From assembly GCF_025998535.1 (NCBI RefSeq), contig NZ_AP024233.1:1835219-1899218 (forward strand): 64,000 bases of DNA. Direction: 5' to 3'. The notes beneath the pieces are model-generated. The model made no database searches, was not told where the DNA came from, and worked only from the letters and a program-made list of their open reading frames with translations. Below are positions 25,366 through 33,330 of this stretch, one piece after another. Source of the stretch: Desulfolithobacter dissulfuricans (GTDB taxonomy: Bacteria > Desulfobacterota > Desulfobulbia > Desulfobulbales > Desulfobulbaceae). Within the stretch, counting starts at the first letter, position 1, and each line of letters begins with the position of its first letter. Both the position numbers and the translations under genes were made by a program.

Positions 25366-27456
25366 ATCGAGTAGGGTGAGGCAAGGTAATTAAGCTTGCC
25401 TCATCCCTCTCACAGAACCGTACGTACGGGCCTCGTATACGGCTCCTGTTTATTTTTCCTTCATACTGAAACAGAAATTCCGGTCTGTACAGATGCGAGG
25501 TCAAAGAGCCCCATTTCCCCATGCAGGCAGCTGTTGGGAAGGGCATAATGGCTCAGTGGACTTGCTGCATTGGCCCAGGAGTTCATCTTGATACTTTTGA
25601 ACTCTCCTCTATAGCCCAGCTGTCTCAGTCTGCGGTGTAGCCTGCACGGCTTTTTCCACAGCTTCAACTGAACAGCACGCAGCCGTCTTCTGATCCACCT
25701 CATCAGCCGAGAAAACTCACCCTTGCAGTTCGCTATCCGAAAGTAGTTGGCAAAACCCCTCAGCAACCGGTTGAGGTCGGCTATCACCTTCTCAAGGTTC
25801 ACCGGGGAGTTACGCCGGGTCATCGCCTTGACCTTTGCCTTGAAGGCCCTCACCTTGCCTCGCTGTATTCGGGTCATCACGGAGTGGATACAAACTCCAA
25901 GAAATTTAATCCCTTTGAGGCTGTGGCTTATATGGGTCTTTTCCTGGTTGACGGTCAACAGCAGTTCTTCTTCAAGATAACGACTGGCCTGGTTCAGTGC
26001 ATTTTCGGCTGCGCTCTTTGACTGGCACAGGATCAGGATGTCGTCCGCATAGCGGACGATGCGGTGGCCACGATTCTTCATAAACTGATCGAAGGAATCA
26101 AGGTATACGTTGGCAATCAACGGGCTGATAACTCCGCCCTGCGGACTGCCGACCTCGCTGGCCTGCCAACCATCTCCTGTCAGAACACCGCTTTTCAAAA
26201 ACTTCTCCAGCAGACCAAGAATACTTCCATCGCTGACCCGGCGACGGAACGAGGCAAGGATCAGGTCATGGTTCAACGTGTCGAAGCATTTCGACAGATC
26301 CATGTCCACTACCCATTTCCGCTCGTACGTCCGGATGAACATCGTGGCTTTGCTGATTGCCTGGTGACAACTCCGACCAGGACGGTAGCCGTAGCTCGAC
26401 GGATGGAAATCGCGGTCAAATATTGGTTGAAGTATATCCAGCAGGGCCTGCTGTACCACACGGTCACGGACTGCAGGTATGCCGAGTAGCCGTTTCCCGC
26501 CGTTCGGCTTCGGGATCTCCACCCGTCGCACGGCCAGCGGCTGGTAGCTCTTGTCCTGCAGTTCCGTCAGGAGATGATCGATATTGGTCGCAAGTGATCC
26601 GGCAAAATCATCGATGGACTGGCCGTCTATACCGGCAGCTCCTTTCGAGGATTTCACCTTGTAGAATGCCTTGACCAGGTTCTCCCGGCTCAGCATTCGA
26701 TCATATAGGCTGTACCAGACGTCAACCATGCTCCTGTCCTGCGTTTCCCTTCCTCTATTTCCACGTGGAGACTTCGGTTCTTCAATGGGCGCGACCGCTT
26801 TCTATCCTCATGGGCAATATACGATCAACACTCCCATCTACTCCGATGAACGGCCAAAATCGGCAGAGGACCTGTCACGGCATACCGCCGATAGCGTGCC
26901 CCGTCCCGTCGGACGGCTTGTGTTCAGTCTGCCAGGTGTCCATAGATTCCGGAAAACCTTCAAATAAACTTCATCCCTTCGCAACAGATATGGCTTTTGG
27001 CTCATAACTGCCCCCAACGAACCAGGCCGTTGGGTCATCCCGGTTTTATCCTCCACACTGTTACCAGGCTTCACAGGCCGGAATTTCATCACTACTACGG
27101 AATCATCTGCCACCTCACACCGCTTCGATCCGCCTTGGATTTCTCCTTGTGCTTCTCTTTTTCCGCTTAATGCGGAAACAGTGCAAGGCTTCCCCGGTTA
27201 AGGCGAACTCCCTGTGAGCGACCACATCCTCAATCACGTATCAGGACTGACCAGGTATCGGGCTTCGCGCTATTTAGGACGCTTACCCTCCTGATACGCC
27301 GAATCAGGTTCGCTTGCGCTATGTGCCGCTCACTTCCTATCGCTTCCTTCAGACCCTGCCGTTACCAGCAACGCCCTTACGATTCGGATTGTCTTCCCCT
27401 GGTCAGGGTGACGCCTGCTTAACACAGGCTGGGTTTGCCCGCCATGCCGGGCAAAC
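25366..27456 (-). mobile_element. Group II intron 2 (class C-like), behind the ssb terminator
   Basis: Minus strand: the 3' end is ..CCTACTCGAT at 25366, domain VI precedes it, and domain V lies at about 25398-25435 (GAGCCGTATACG, AGGCC, CGTACGTACGGTTC). The 5' end is placed at 27456, where GTTTGCCCGGC begins right after the hairpin and T-run that follow ssb; the usual GTGCG is not perfect here, so the 5' base could be off by a few. Insertion after an intrinsic terminator is the hallmark of class C introns. Length is about 2.09 kb. Confidence 0.85.
25461..26729 (-). CDS. ltrA: Group II intron reverse transcriptase/maturase
   Basis: 422 residues. RT motifs are in order: [82 protein letters not shown], and the catalytic RYADDILIL, then the X domain with LRGFANYFRIA. 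There is no HNH endonuclease domain, as expected for class C. It is not closely similar to the maturase of intron 1, so the two introns are different lineages. Confidence 0.95.
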   Translation of the reverse strand: MVDVWYSLYDRMLSRENLVKAFYKVKSSKGAAGIDGQSIDDFAGSLATNIDHLLTELQDKSYQPLAVRRVEIPKPNGGKRLLGIPAVRDRVVQQALLDILQPIFDRDFHPSSYGYRPGRSCHQAISKATMFIRTYERKWVVDMDLSKCFDTLNHDLILASFRRRVSDGSILGLLEKFLKSGVLTGDGWQASEVGSPQGGVISPLIANVYLDSFDQFMKNRGHRIVRYADDILILCQSKSAAENALNQASRYLEEELLLTVNQEKTHISHSLKGIKFLGVCIHSVMTRIQRGKVRAFKAKVKAMTRRNSPVNLEKVIADLNRLLRGFANYFRIANCKGEFSRLMRWIRRRLRAVQLKLWKKPCRLHRRLRQLGYRGEFKSIKMNSWANAASPLSHYALPNSCLHGEMGLFDLASVQTGISVSV

Positions 27457-27495
27457 TAAAAAGCCCAAGCCCCGCCAAGGGGCAGGACTTGGGCT
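27457..27495 (-). terminator. Intrinsic terminator after ssb; class C intron target
   Basis: Minus strand AGCCCAAG...CTTGGGCT enclosing GCCCC...GGGGC, followed by TTTTTA. The group II intron starts directly after the T-run. Confidence 0.75.
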
Positions 27496-27512
27496 ATCAG
27501 TTAAACCTGAAA

Positions 27513-27911
27513 TTAAAAGGGAATATCGTCAACACTAGGCATAGGCGGCTCCATGGGATCGCTCTGGGGCGGGGAATCCGTATTCTCCTGCCTGCTGCCG
27601 AGCATTTCCATCTCGGTGGCAATAATTTCCGTCACATAACGGGGATTGCCACTCTTGTCTTCCCATTTCCTGGTCTGAATAGCTCCTCCAATGTAAACAT
27701 GAGAGCCTTTAGCAAGATATTCACCGCAGATTTCTGCCAACCGTCGCCAGGCCACGATTCGGTGCCATTCAGCTTTCTCCTGCTTTTTACCATCCTTGTC
27801 TCGCCAACGTGTTGTCGTGGCAAGGCTGAAGATGGCGACAGGAATTCCGTCCTGGGTATAGCGGATTTCAGGATCATTTCCGAGGTGACCGATCAACATA
27901 GCTTTATTCAT
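27513..27911 (-). CDS. ssb: Single-stranded DNA-binding protein
   Basis: 132 residues from the ATG at 27911 (MNKAMLIGHLGNDPEIRYTQ), with AAAGGAGAAA upstream; the longer frame reads through the leader. The OB fold shows FSLATTTRWRDKDGK, AEWHRIVAWRRLAEICGEYL and GSHVYIGGAIQTRKWEDKSG. The acidic tail ends MPSVDDIPF, the signature that recruits partner proteins to SSB. Plasmid ssb genes protect incoming single-stranded DNA and prevent SOS induction during conjugation. Neighbouring recombination genes support this role. Confidence 0.95.
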   Translation of the reverse strand: MNKAMLIGHLGNDPEIRYTQDGIPVAIFSLATTTRWRDKDGKKQEKAEWHRIVAWRRLAEICGEYLAKGSHVYIGGAIQTRKWEDKSGNPRYVTEIIATEMEMLGSRQENTDSPPQSDPMEPPMPSVDDIPF

Positions 27912-27930
27912 TTTTTTCTCCTTTAAAATC

Positions 27931-27990
27931 AAGGGGGCGCAAACCCGTCCCCACCGTGGGGAAAAATTCACTCCCCCATTTTTTGGTGGG
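27931..27990 (-). promoter_or_regulatory. Dual-hairpin leader f, before ssb
   Basis: Minus strand: CCCACC with GGTGGG enclosing GGGGA with TCCCC, competing with GGGGGAGTGAAT paired to GTTTGCGCCCCC (G-U pairs and one mismatch). It lies about 20 bases before the ssb start. Confidence 0.6.
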
Positions 27991-28008
27991 TTCGGGTTAC
28001 GTCTTCGA

Positions 28009-28974
28009 TCAGACGACTTTCTTCATTTCCAAAAACGAATAGGGCCTGTTCACCTTGAATTCATCAGGGGAACAACCATTTTCGCTTAGGAAAGCTTCCA
28101 GCCGGTCCATATTGAAGACCTTCCTGTTTCGGGAGACTTCCCGAAGGAAGCATCCCCCTGCTTTAATCGGGCCTCGCTTCGATACGATGGTGAGGAGGCC
28201 CTTCTTATGATATTCAATCTCTTTGGCAAGCTCCTTCTGTCTGGCTTGCAATTCGTCCAGAATCCCTACCAGTTCCGCCAGCTCAGGAACCTCTTCGGCC
28301 TCGAACCTGGGGCAGGTGGAGATATAATTGCAGAAGCCACACAGAGGGCTTGGCTCCGTAGCTAGCTCGATGTCTTCCTCTCTCTTCATCCCCTGGTAAT
28401 CAGACCAGAGCTTTCTGGCCCGATCCATCAGACCGCTGAAGATATTTTCATCCGGGGTATAGCCATTGAAAAATGCCACCTCGCCATAGGCCAGGTTCAG
28501 GCATAAAATAGCCCCCTTATCAACGGTGTAATCGGGATATTTTTTGGCCAACAAGCCCATTTGGAGGTAAAGCTGTTCCTCCCAGGAGCTATATGGAGTG
28601 TCCGGGGTTTTTCCTGGGCTCTTTACCTCTAAAACCGAGAGGGTTTTCTTGGCTTTGGAGAAGAATACGAAATCAAGGTGGGCCTTGATCGGAACATCAC
28701 CGTCATAGACAACTTCCACCTGCCGCTTGAAGTTGGTATAACCAGCGGCAGTGAAAGCATCCGCAACGATGTCTTCCGTCAAGTGCCCTCGTTGGAAATG
28801 GAGAAGAGTCGCCAGGTCGTGATCGACCGGCGATATTTTAGATAGGATTGTCTTTCTCGGGCAGGAACCGATGTCGGACGCGCCGAGATATGAACTACGA
28901 TCTCCTAAAGTTTCTTCAGTGTGTTGCTGTGCCAGCTTACGTAGGCTGGTCAGCAAGGTGTTCCTTATATCCAT
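28009..28974 (-). CDS. Cas4/RecB-type PD-(D/E)XK nuclease
   Basis: 321 residues from the ATG at 28974 (MDIRNTLLTSLRKLAQQHTE) with AAAGGAGG upstream. SYLGASDIGSCPRKTI supplies the first Cys. The nuclease core is KAHLDFVFF and LSVLEVKSPGKTPD (D...ExK), with QLYLQMGLLA as the QhxxY-like helix. LCGFCNYISTCPRF supplies three more Cys, completing a Cas4/AddB-like iron-sulphur cluster site. A helical region follows (LDELQARQKELAKEIEYHKK). It is likely an exonuclease that processes DNA ends alongside the Rad52-like protein. No cas1/cas2 is nearby, so a CRISPR adaptation role is unlikely. Confidence 0.85.
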   Translation of the reverse strand: MDIRNTLLTSLRKLAQQHTEETLGDRSSYLGASDIGSCPRKTILSKISPVDHDLATLLHFQRGHLTEDIVADAFTAAGYTNFKRQVEVVYDGDVPIKAHLDFVFFSKAKKTLSVLEVKSPGKTPDTPYSSWEEQLYLQMGLLAKKYPDYTVDKGAILCLNLAYGEVAFFNGYTPDENIFSGLMDRARKLWSDYQGMKREEDIELATEPSPLCGFCNYISTCPRFEAEEVPELAELVGILDELQARQKELAKEIEYHKKGLLTIVSKRGPIKAGGCFLREVSRNRKVFNMDRLEAFLSENGCSPDEFKVNRPYSFLEMKKVV

Positions 28975-28995
28975 CCATATATCCTCCTTTACAAA

Positions 28996-29050
28996 CGAGG
29001 GAGGATACACGGATTCCCGCCGAGGGAATGGGTATCACTCCCTCATTGGG
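28996..29050 (-). promoter_or_regulatory. Dual-hairpin leader g, before the Cas4-like gene
   Basis: Minus strand: CCC with GGG enclosing GAGGGA with TCCCTC, competing with GAGGGAGTGATAC paired to GTATCCTCCCTC (one bulge). AAAGGAGG follows. Confidence 0.6.
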
Positions 29051-29066
29051 TGTTGTGTTCTATCAG

Positions 29067-29303
29067 TTAAGCGGCCAGGGCAATAGGAACTGCTATTGCC
29101 TCTTCGGCCATCTGGAATGCTTCACGAACAAAATCATTTTTGTCCGTAATCTTTTTGGTAAGCGTGCTTATCACTTTCCCGTGGTGCATGACTGTAACTT
29201 CCAGAAAATCATCACGATCTACAGAAGTAAATATATCATAACATTTGTTGTCATACAGGAAAGGCCAGTTGAAGTCGTATTTAAAATTATCCATGTTCAG
29301 CAT
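29067..29303 (-). CDS. Small unknown protein, 78 residues
   Basis: It starts at 29303 (MLNMDNFKYDFNWPFLYDNK) with a strong ribosome-binding site AAGGAGG six bases upstream. It is acidic in the middle and ends in an alanine-rich helix (AEEAIAVPIALAA). I do not recognise the family. It sits between the Cas4-like and Rad52-like genes on the same strand, so a link to DNA recombination is possible but only by context. Confidence 0.6.
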   Translation of the reverse strand: MLNMDNFKYDFNWPFLYDNKCYDIFTSVDRDDFLEVTVMHHGKVISTLTKKITDKNDFVREAFQMAEEAIAVPIALAA

Positions 29304-29316
29304 AATGCACCTCCTT

Positions 29317-29422
29317 GGTAAAAGATTTAAGGATAGCTGTGAACAGCAACGCCGCTCACGCTATCATCTTAATAGTTGATAAGGTGAGCGGCGTTACCGA
29401 ACGCAGCTCAAGTTCTTTTACC
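29317..29422 (-). promoter_or_regulatory. Large nested hairpin before the 78-residue gene
   Basis: Outer arms GGTAAAAGA and TCTTTTACC enclose a long stem AACGCCGCTCACCTTATC with GATAGCGTGAGCGGCGTT, one mismatch. It ends four bases before the ribosome-binding site. It follows leader h on the same transcript. Confidence 0.6.
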
Positions 29423-29424
29423 GA

Positions 29425-29471
29425 GGATACATTATGCCCCCTTATCCGGGGAAATGTATCCCCGGCAAGGG
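29425..29471 (-). promoter_or_regulatory. Dual-hairpin leader h, behind the Rad52-like gene
   Basis: Minus strand: CCCTT with AAGGG enclosing CCGGGGA with TCCCCGG, competing with GGATACATT paired to AATGTATCC. This is the same two-state design as the other leaders; here a further hairpin separates it from the gene start. Confidence 0.6.
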
Positions 29472-29480
29472 AATGGATTA

Positions 29481-30143
29481 TCAATTAGCAGGAATAGCCC
29501 AAACTTTTTCTGCTTTATCCCAACGGAATCCAGCAGATTTGAGCAGTTCTCTTTTCGAATATACAGCTTTCCCTGTGGCGTAAATGGTGCCATTGGGAAG
29601 CTTCCTGTAGGAAATTCCATCAATCTTGGGGAGCTGTATATCGGAAGAACGATTCTGAGATGGCGGCGTAGGTTGCCTGGCAGGTTGCTTGTCAGGAGAA
29701 GGCTGCCGCTGGCCATTGCGGCCAAGGTAAACCTCTTTCAGCAGTCCTTTGTAGGCATCGCTGCCGATTGATAAGAGGGACATGCACTTCTGGATACCAT
29801 CGGTAATTGCCCCTTTCATGGCATCACCGACGTTCCCCCGGACGATCTGCATCTGTCCGGCCTGCACGCCCTTACACAACCATTCGCCATCGACTCGGAC
29901 AAAGAGTTTCACATCGACAACCGCCTGGTTGTCAAATATCTCTTTGCTTACAACCTCATACCTCCAGTTTTCAGGTCCGATAATGGCGTTGACCGCATCA
30001 AAAACATATTGCGGTTTATAGCCGTAACGGACCTGGCCGATGACCTGGCCGTTTTTTCCGACCATTTTGATTTCCTGCACGGCCTCACGGCCAAAAGACC
30101 TGAGCTGTGCGTTGATCGCTTCGACCTGTTTCGTGATGGACAT
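29481..30143 (-). CDS. Rad52-like single-strand annealing protein
   Basis: 220 residues from the ATG at 30143 (MSITKQVEAINAQLRSFGRE) with GAGGAGG upstream. The core is typical of Rad52/22-type annealing proteins: GYKPQYVFDAVNAIIGPENW, AVVDVKLFVRVDGEWLCKGV and GDAMKGAITDGIQKCMSLLS with IGSDAYKGL. A Pro/Gln-rich linker follows, and the C-terminus (RKLPNGTIYATGKAVYSKRE) ends in a small separate domain. It would anneal complementary single strands and work with SSB and the Cas4-like nuclease. It is the first gene of the minus-strand cluster. Confidence 0.85.
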   Translation of the reverse strand: MSITKQVEAINAQLRSFGREAVQEIKMVGKNGQVIGQVRYGYKPQYVFDAVNAIIGPENWRYEVVSKEIFDNQAVVDVKLFVRVDGEWLCKGVQAGQMQIVRGNVGDAMKGAITDGIQKCMSLLSIGSDAYKGLLKEVYLGRNGQRQPSPDKQPARQPTPPSQNRSSDIQLPKIDGISYRKLPNGTIYATGKAVYSKRELLKSAGFRWDKAEKVWAIPAN

Positions 30144-30165
30144 AGTTATTTCCTCCTCGTGATTA

Positions 30166-30228
30166 CACGGGAGAGAAACACTATGCCCCATCGGGAGCGA
30201 CAAAGTTTCACTCCCGTGGATATGGGGT
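30166..30228 (-). promoter_or_regulatory. Dual-hairpin leader i, before the Rad52-like gene
   Basis: Minus strand: CCCCAT with ATGGGG enclosing CGGGAG with CTCCCG, competing with ACGGGAGTGAAAC paired to GTTTCTCTCCCGT (one mismatch). GAGGAGG follows. Confidence 0.65.
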
Positions 30229-30253
30229 TGTGGATTAACTAAGGATATTTTTC

Positions 30254-30658
30254 ATGTCTGGACGAAACAGCACGCGCGCAAAGCGGCGCAAAAGTCAAAT
30301 GCCAGACATTTTGATTGGGTAGGGAAAAAGACTAAGGATGCAAGGATTCAAGACAGAATCCTGCTACTAACTGCCACATCTGCCTGGTGAAAGGGGAAGT
30401 TCGCAACCGCGATTAAACTGTTCTTCCACAAGAGATGTGGTGGCTTATGAGCCTGGGTTCCAAGGGTCAGTCCTATAGCACAATGGCAACGCAGGAAGTT
30501 CGCAACCGCAATTAAACTATGCGCCGGACAGCCCAGCTATTTCCTCCGGATGGAGGATTATCTCACAAAGAGCGAGATGGAATTATGAGTATATTTTTAG
30601 ACACTGTTTCAGATATTGCAAGAAAAAAATTACCAGACAACGCTGGGCTGTCCGGCGC
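30254..30658. other. Non-coding repeat cluster between divergent operons; candidate oriT
   Basis: In 400 bases there are three inverted repeats: ATGTCTGG / CCAGACAT (30254-30261, 30302-30309), CCACATCT / AGATGTGG (30374-30381, 30433-30440) and a perfect 17-bp pair, GCGCCGGACAGCCCAGC (30521-30537) with its complement at 30642-30658. A 25-base direct repeat, GGAAGTTCGCAACCGCGATT plus AAACT, occurs at 30395 and 30494 with one mismatch. The third inverted repeat is followed by a T-rich run. The region lies between leading-type genes (minus) and the transfer operon (plus), where an origin of transfer would be expected. No nic site is proven. Confidence 0.5.
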
Positions 30659-30753
30659 TTTAATTTTTTTGAAAAAAAATCATTTTTTTCCCGAAAAAAG
30701 GTTCCGCCCCCCGGTAAGAGAGGGTGAGAGACTGTTTTTACGGCAGAAAGAAT

Positions 30754-31530
30754 ATGGACGAAATCATCAACGAGTTCACAAAAAAATACCGGCTTACCAG
30801 GGGGGAAGTCATGGGGGAGATAGAAAAAACATTTTCCTCCATGCTGTCCAGGTGGCACCGGAAAAACGTAGTCGTGTTTTTCGGGGAAGACAGCCTGATG
30901 GCCCAAGCCTATTACAACTCTGACGGGATAATCAGGCAGATTCCGATAGAGCTGACCACCATGCGGGGCTGGAACACGCTCAAGCGGATTTTAAACACCA
31001 ATCTGGCTAAGGCAGCGTGTCTGAAAGAGGTGGCCCGATACAAAAAATGCGAAAAGGAGATGCGGTGGGGCGAGATCATTGGCCGGAATACCGACGGCAG
31101 CCTTCGTGTTGAAATCGAAATCGAAGACGGAAACCCGATTATTGCCACCTGCCCTGGCAACCGGATTGGATTGCACGAACGGGATCGTTTAAGGGTCGGC
31201 CAGAGGCGGGCTTTTAACATTCGAAGAGTTGAGCCTGTCCTGCTGAACAAGACTCCGCGTATCAAGGTTGTTGTGGATCGGGTTTCAAAAAATCTGGTGA
31301 AAAATCTTCTGGAGGACCAACTGGTTGGCGTGGATGTGAAAATTCGTTGCGAAAAACGCTACGTCGGTCGCAAAAGTTTTGTGGTGTCCAACAGGTTCTT
31401 GCCCAGAAAAGCTATCCTGGCGGCGAAGCAGGAGTTTGGCGAGCATATCCAGGTCAGCGTTGTTAATTCCTTGGCAAACAGAAAAAAGGCAAATTCCGGC
31501 AAAAAAACAGATGTCTCGATTTGGCCATAA
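30754..31530 (+). CDS. NusA-like protein heading the transfer operon (S1/KH-type RNA binding, inferred)
   Basis: 258 residues from the ATG at 30754 (MDEIINEFTKKYRLTRGEVM). The order of parts follows NusA: a helical N-terminus with EIEKTFSSMLSRWH and a VVVFFGEDSLMAQAYY strand region, a beta-barrel-like middle (WGEIIGRNTDGSLRVEIEIE, then GQRRAFNIRRVEPV), and a C-terminal KH-like region (VSKNLVKNLLEDQLVGVDVK, VVSNRFLPRKAILAAKQEFG). The similarity is structural guesswork from motif order, not a firm match. A transcription elongation or antitermination role for a long operon would fit its first position. The next gene overlaps it by 20 bases. Confidence 0.55.
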   Translation: MDEIINEFTKKYRLTRGEVMGEIEKTFSSMLSRWHRKNVVVFFGEDSLMAQAYYNSDGIIRQIPIELTTMRGWNTLKRILNTNLAKAACLKEVARYKKCEKEMRWGEIIGRNTDGSLRVEIEIEDGNPIIATCPGNRIGLHERDRLRVGQRRAFNIRRVEPVLLNKTPRIKVVVDRVSKNLVKNLLEDQLVGVDVKIRCEKRYVGRKSFVVSNRFLPRKAILAAKQEFGEHIQVSVVNSLANRKKANSGKKTDVSIWP

Positions 31531-31975
31531 AGTATCCGCAGGGGCTATCGCAGCAACCGCTTTTCTCATGCTGTCATCCTTGTTCTCAGCCTCCATGTTT
31601 GCCGTTGGCTGTCTACTTGGATCGCTGGCCCCGGATTGGCTGGAGGTTGCCTGGTTCAGCAAATGGTTTGGCCGGCAATCGCTGGTTCCGCACAGGACTA
31701 TTACGCATTGGCCTTGGCCGTGGATCATGGCCCTGGCCGCCCTATTCTTTGCTCCTGTGGACGGTCCGGGGTTTTGGCTTGTGGCCGGTTTCCTTGCAGG
31801 TGGACTGCTTCATCTTGTTTTGGACCTGGCGACTCCAGCAGGGATTCCCTTGGGGAAACCTTTTGGAAAAAAACAGAGCTTTTCGCTGTACCGGACGGGC
31901 GGGCCAGGGGAAATTATCGTTTCGGTGGCTTTGTGGGGGCTACCTGCAATCATTTTGCTGGTCAGGATTTTTTAA
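31511..31975 (+). CDS. YdjM-like inner-membrane metal-dependent hydrolase family protein
   Basis: 154 residues from the ATG at 31511 (MSRFGHKVSAGAIAATAFLM). It has about four hydrophobic segments and the family motif HRTITHWPWPW, plus LLHLVLDLATPAGIPL with conserved His/Asp. Homologues are often found directly before TraD in conjugative elements. The start lies inside the end of the preceding gene and the stop shares a base with the TraD start (TAATG), so expression is tightly coupled. Confidence 0.75.
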   Translation: MSRFGHKVSAGAIAATAFLMLSSLFSASMFAVGCLLGSLAPDWLEVAWFSKWFGRQSLVPHRTITHWPWPWIMALAALFFAPVDGPGFWLVAGFLAGGLLHLVLDLATPAGIPLGKPFGKKQSFSLYRTGGPGEIIVSVALWGLPAIILLVRIF

Positions 31976-33330
31976 TGTTTTTTCGCAGAAAACAAAAGGA
32001 GCCCTGGACTCATATAGGAACGGGCATCCATCTGGACGAACCGAAAAAAATTATTCCACTGGGATACCCGGACAGTTACCGGAAGGGACATTTCTGGTGT
32101 TTTGGCACCACCAGGGTCGGTAAAACACGGGTCATGGAAAACATCATCGAGCAGGATATCAGAAAAGGTTACTCGGTGGTGGCCATTGATCCAAAAGGGG
32201 ATATTGATCTCTTTTCAAAAATTACCCAAATCGCCGATGATACAAACAGACTGAATGATCTGATCCTGATTACCCCGATTTTTCCCCAATACAGCGCCAT
32301 TCTCGATCCATTGTCCTCGTACTACATGCCCGAGGAACTGGTTGCCCATATTACCGCCGGTGTAGCCATCGGCAATGAACCATATTTTTTCGGTGTCGCC
32401 TACGAAGTCAGTCTGGTTGTGGTTCAGGCCCTCCTTATGCTGGCAGAACAGGCTGGCGTAACACCATCTTTCAATCTCAATGACGTTAAAAATCATATCG
32501 GTCGGGCTGCCTTGGAAACCCTGAAGGAAAAAATTGACTATCTCGATCATCCGGAGGCAGAGCAGTTGGCAAAAGATATGCAAAAAATTCTTGCCACTCC
32601 ACCGGACTATTACTCCAAGGTGGCAAGCTCGCTCCGGGTTGCGCTCACGGAGCTGACATCCGGCAATGTTGGCCGGATCATCGGCAAGGCTGACGAAAAC
32701 CGTTTCATCAAACGCCTCGAGGAAGGCAAGGGAGTGATCCTGGTGGTGCAGCTCGGGTCACTGCTTACCAAACGGGCAGCATATACCGCCGGAAAAGTAA
32801 TCATTTCCATGCTTCAGGCTTTCGTGGGCCGCAGGTTTTCCAGCGGCAAGAACGTGAACCCTCCCCTAGTGCTGCATATCGACGAGGCTCAGTCCGTCCT
32901 CTATCGGGGTATCGAGGACCTGTTTGCAAAGGCCGGAGGAGCCGGGGTCTTCATACACGGGTACTGCCAGTCCATCAGCCAGTTATTCGCCGAGGTCGGA
33001 GAGGATCACGCCAACACAATTCTGGACAACTGTAACACCAAGCTGTTCATGCGGGTTCCAGACGCCCATACAGCCAACTATGTATCGGAGCATCTGGGCG
33101 AACAGCGCAGGTTCAGCCCCATTATTTCCCTGGGCGGCGGCCTGTCGATCAGGGAAAGCGAGGAAGTCAGAGTCAAGCACACCGAGGTGCTGAATATGGC
33201 ACCGAGGGAGCTGTTCCTGACAACCTATTCCGGTATCTACAAAGGGATCTCCGCCGATGTTGCCGACTCCACTATCCGGGTCGTTTTTCCGGATGTCAAA
33301 GACGGCAAAATTGTTGAGGAGGTGACCTGA
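31975..33330 (+). CDS. traD: TraD-type conjugative coupling ATPase
   Basis: 451 residues. Walker A CFGTTRVGKTRVMEN is near residue 40, with VVAIDPKGDIDLFSK after it. Walker B is PPLVLHIDEAQSVLY near residue 300, and a later FIHGYCQSISQLFAEVG segment carries the Q motif of VirD4/TraD ATPases. No N-terminal membrane helices are present, so membrane anchoring may come from the preceding YdjM-like protein or the HD protein after it. It would couple the relaxosome to the secretion channel. The end overlaps the next start (TGATG). Confidence 0.9.
   Translation: MFFRRKQKEPWTHIGTGIHLDEPKKIIPLGYPDSYRKGHFWCFGTTRVGKTRVMENIIEQDIRKGYSVVAIDPKGDIDLFSKITQIADDTNRLNDLILITPIFPQYSAILDPLSSYYMPEELVAHITAGVAIGNEPYFFGVAYEVSLVVVQALLMLAEQAGVTPSFNLNDVKNHIGRAALETLKEKIDYLDHPEAEQLAKDMQKILATPPDYYSKVASSLRVALTELTSGNVGRIIGKADENRFIKRLEEGKGVILVVQLGSLLTKRAAYTAGKVIISMLQAFVGRRFSSGKNVNPPLVLHIDEAQSVLYRGIEDLFAKAGGAGVFIHGYCQSISQLFAEVGEDHANTILDNCNTKLFMRVPDAHTANYVSEHLGEQRRFSPIISLGGGLSIRESEEVRVKHTEVLNMAPRELFLTTYSGIYKGISADVADSTIRVVFPDVKDGKIVEEVT

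Noticed and set aside
28009-28974. CRISPR adaptation gene cas4
   Set aside because: No cas1, cas2 or repeat array in the window; the gene sits with ssb and rad52-like genes, so a recombination nuclease is more likely.
22204-30228. Single-strand DNA promoters (Frpo/ssi type) as the explanation for the leaders
   Set aside because: The hairpins are GC-rich, show no -10/-35 pairing pattern, and end in terminator-like T-runs before ribosome-binding sites. An RNA role fits better, though not proven.
30395-30518. Possible CRISPR array from the repeat GGAAGTTCGCAACCGC
   Set aside because: Only two copies, 74 bases apart, with no cas genes nearby; direct repeats of a transfer or replication origin fit better.
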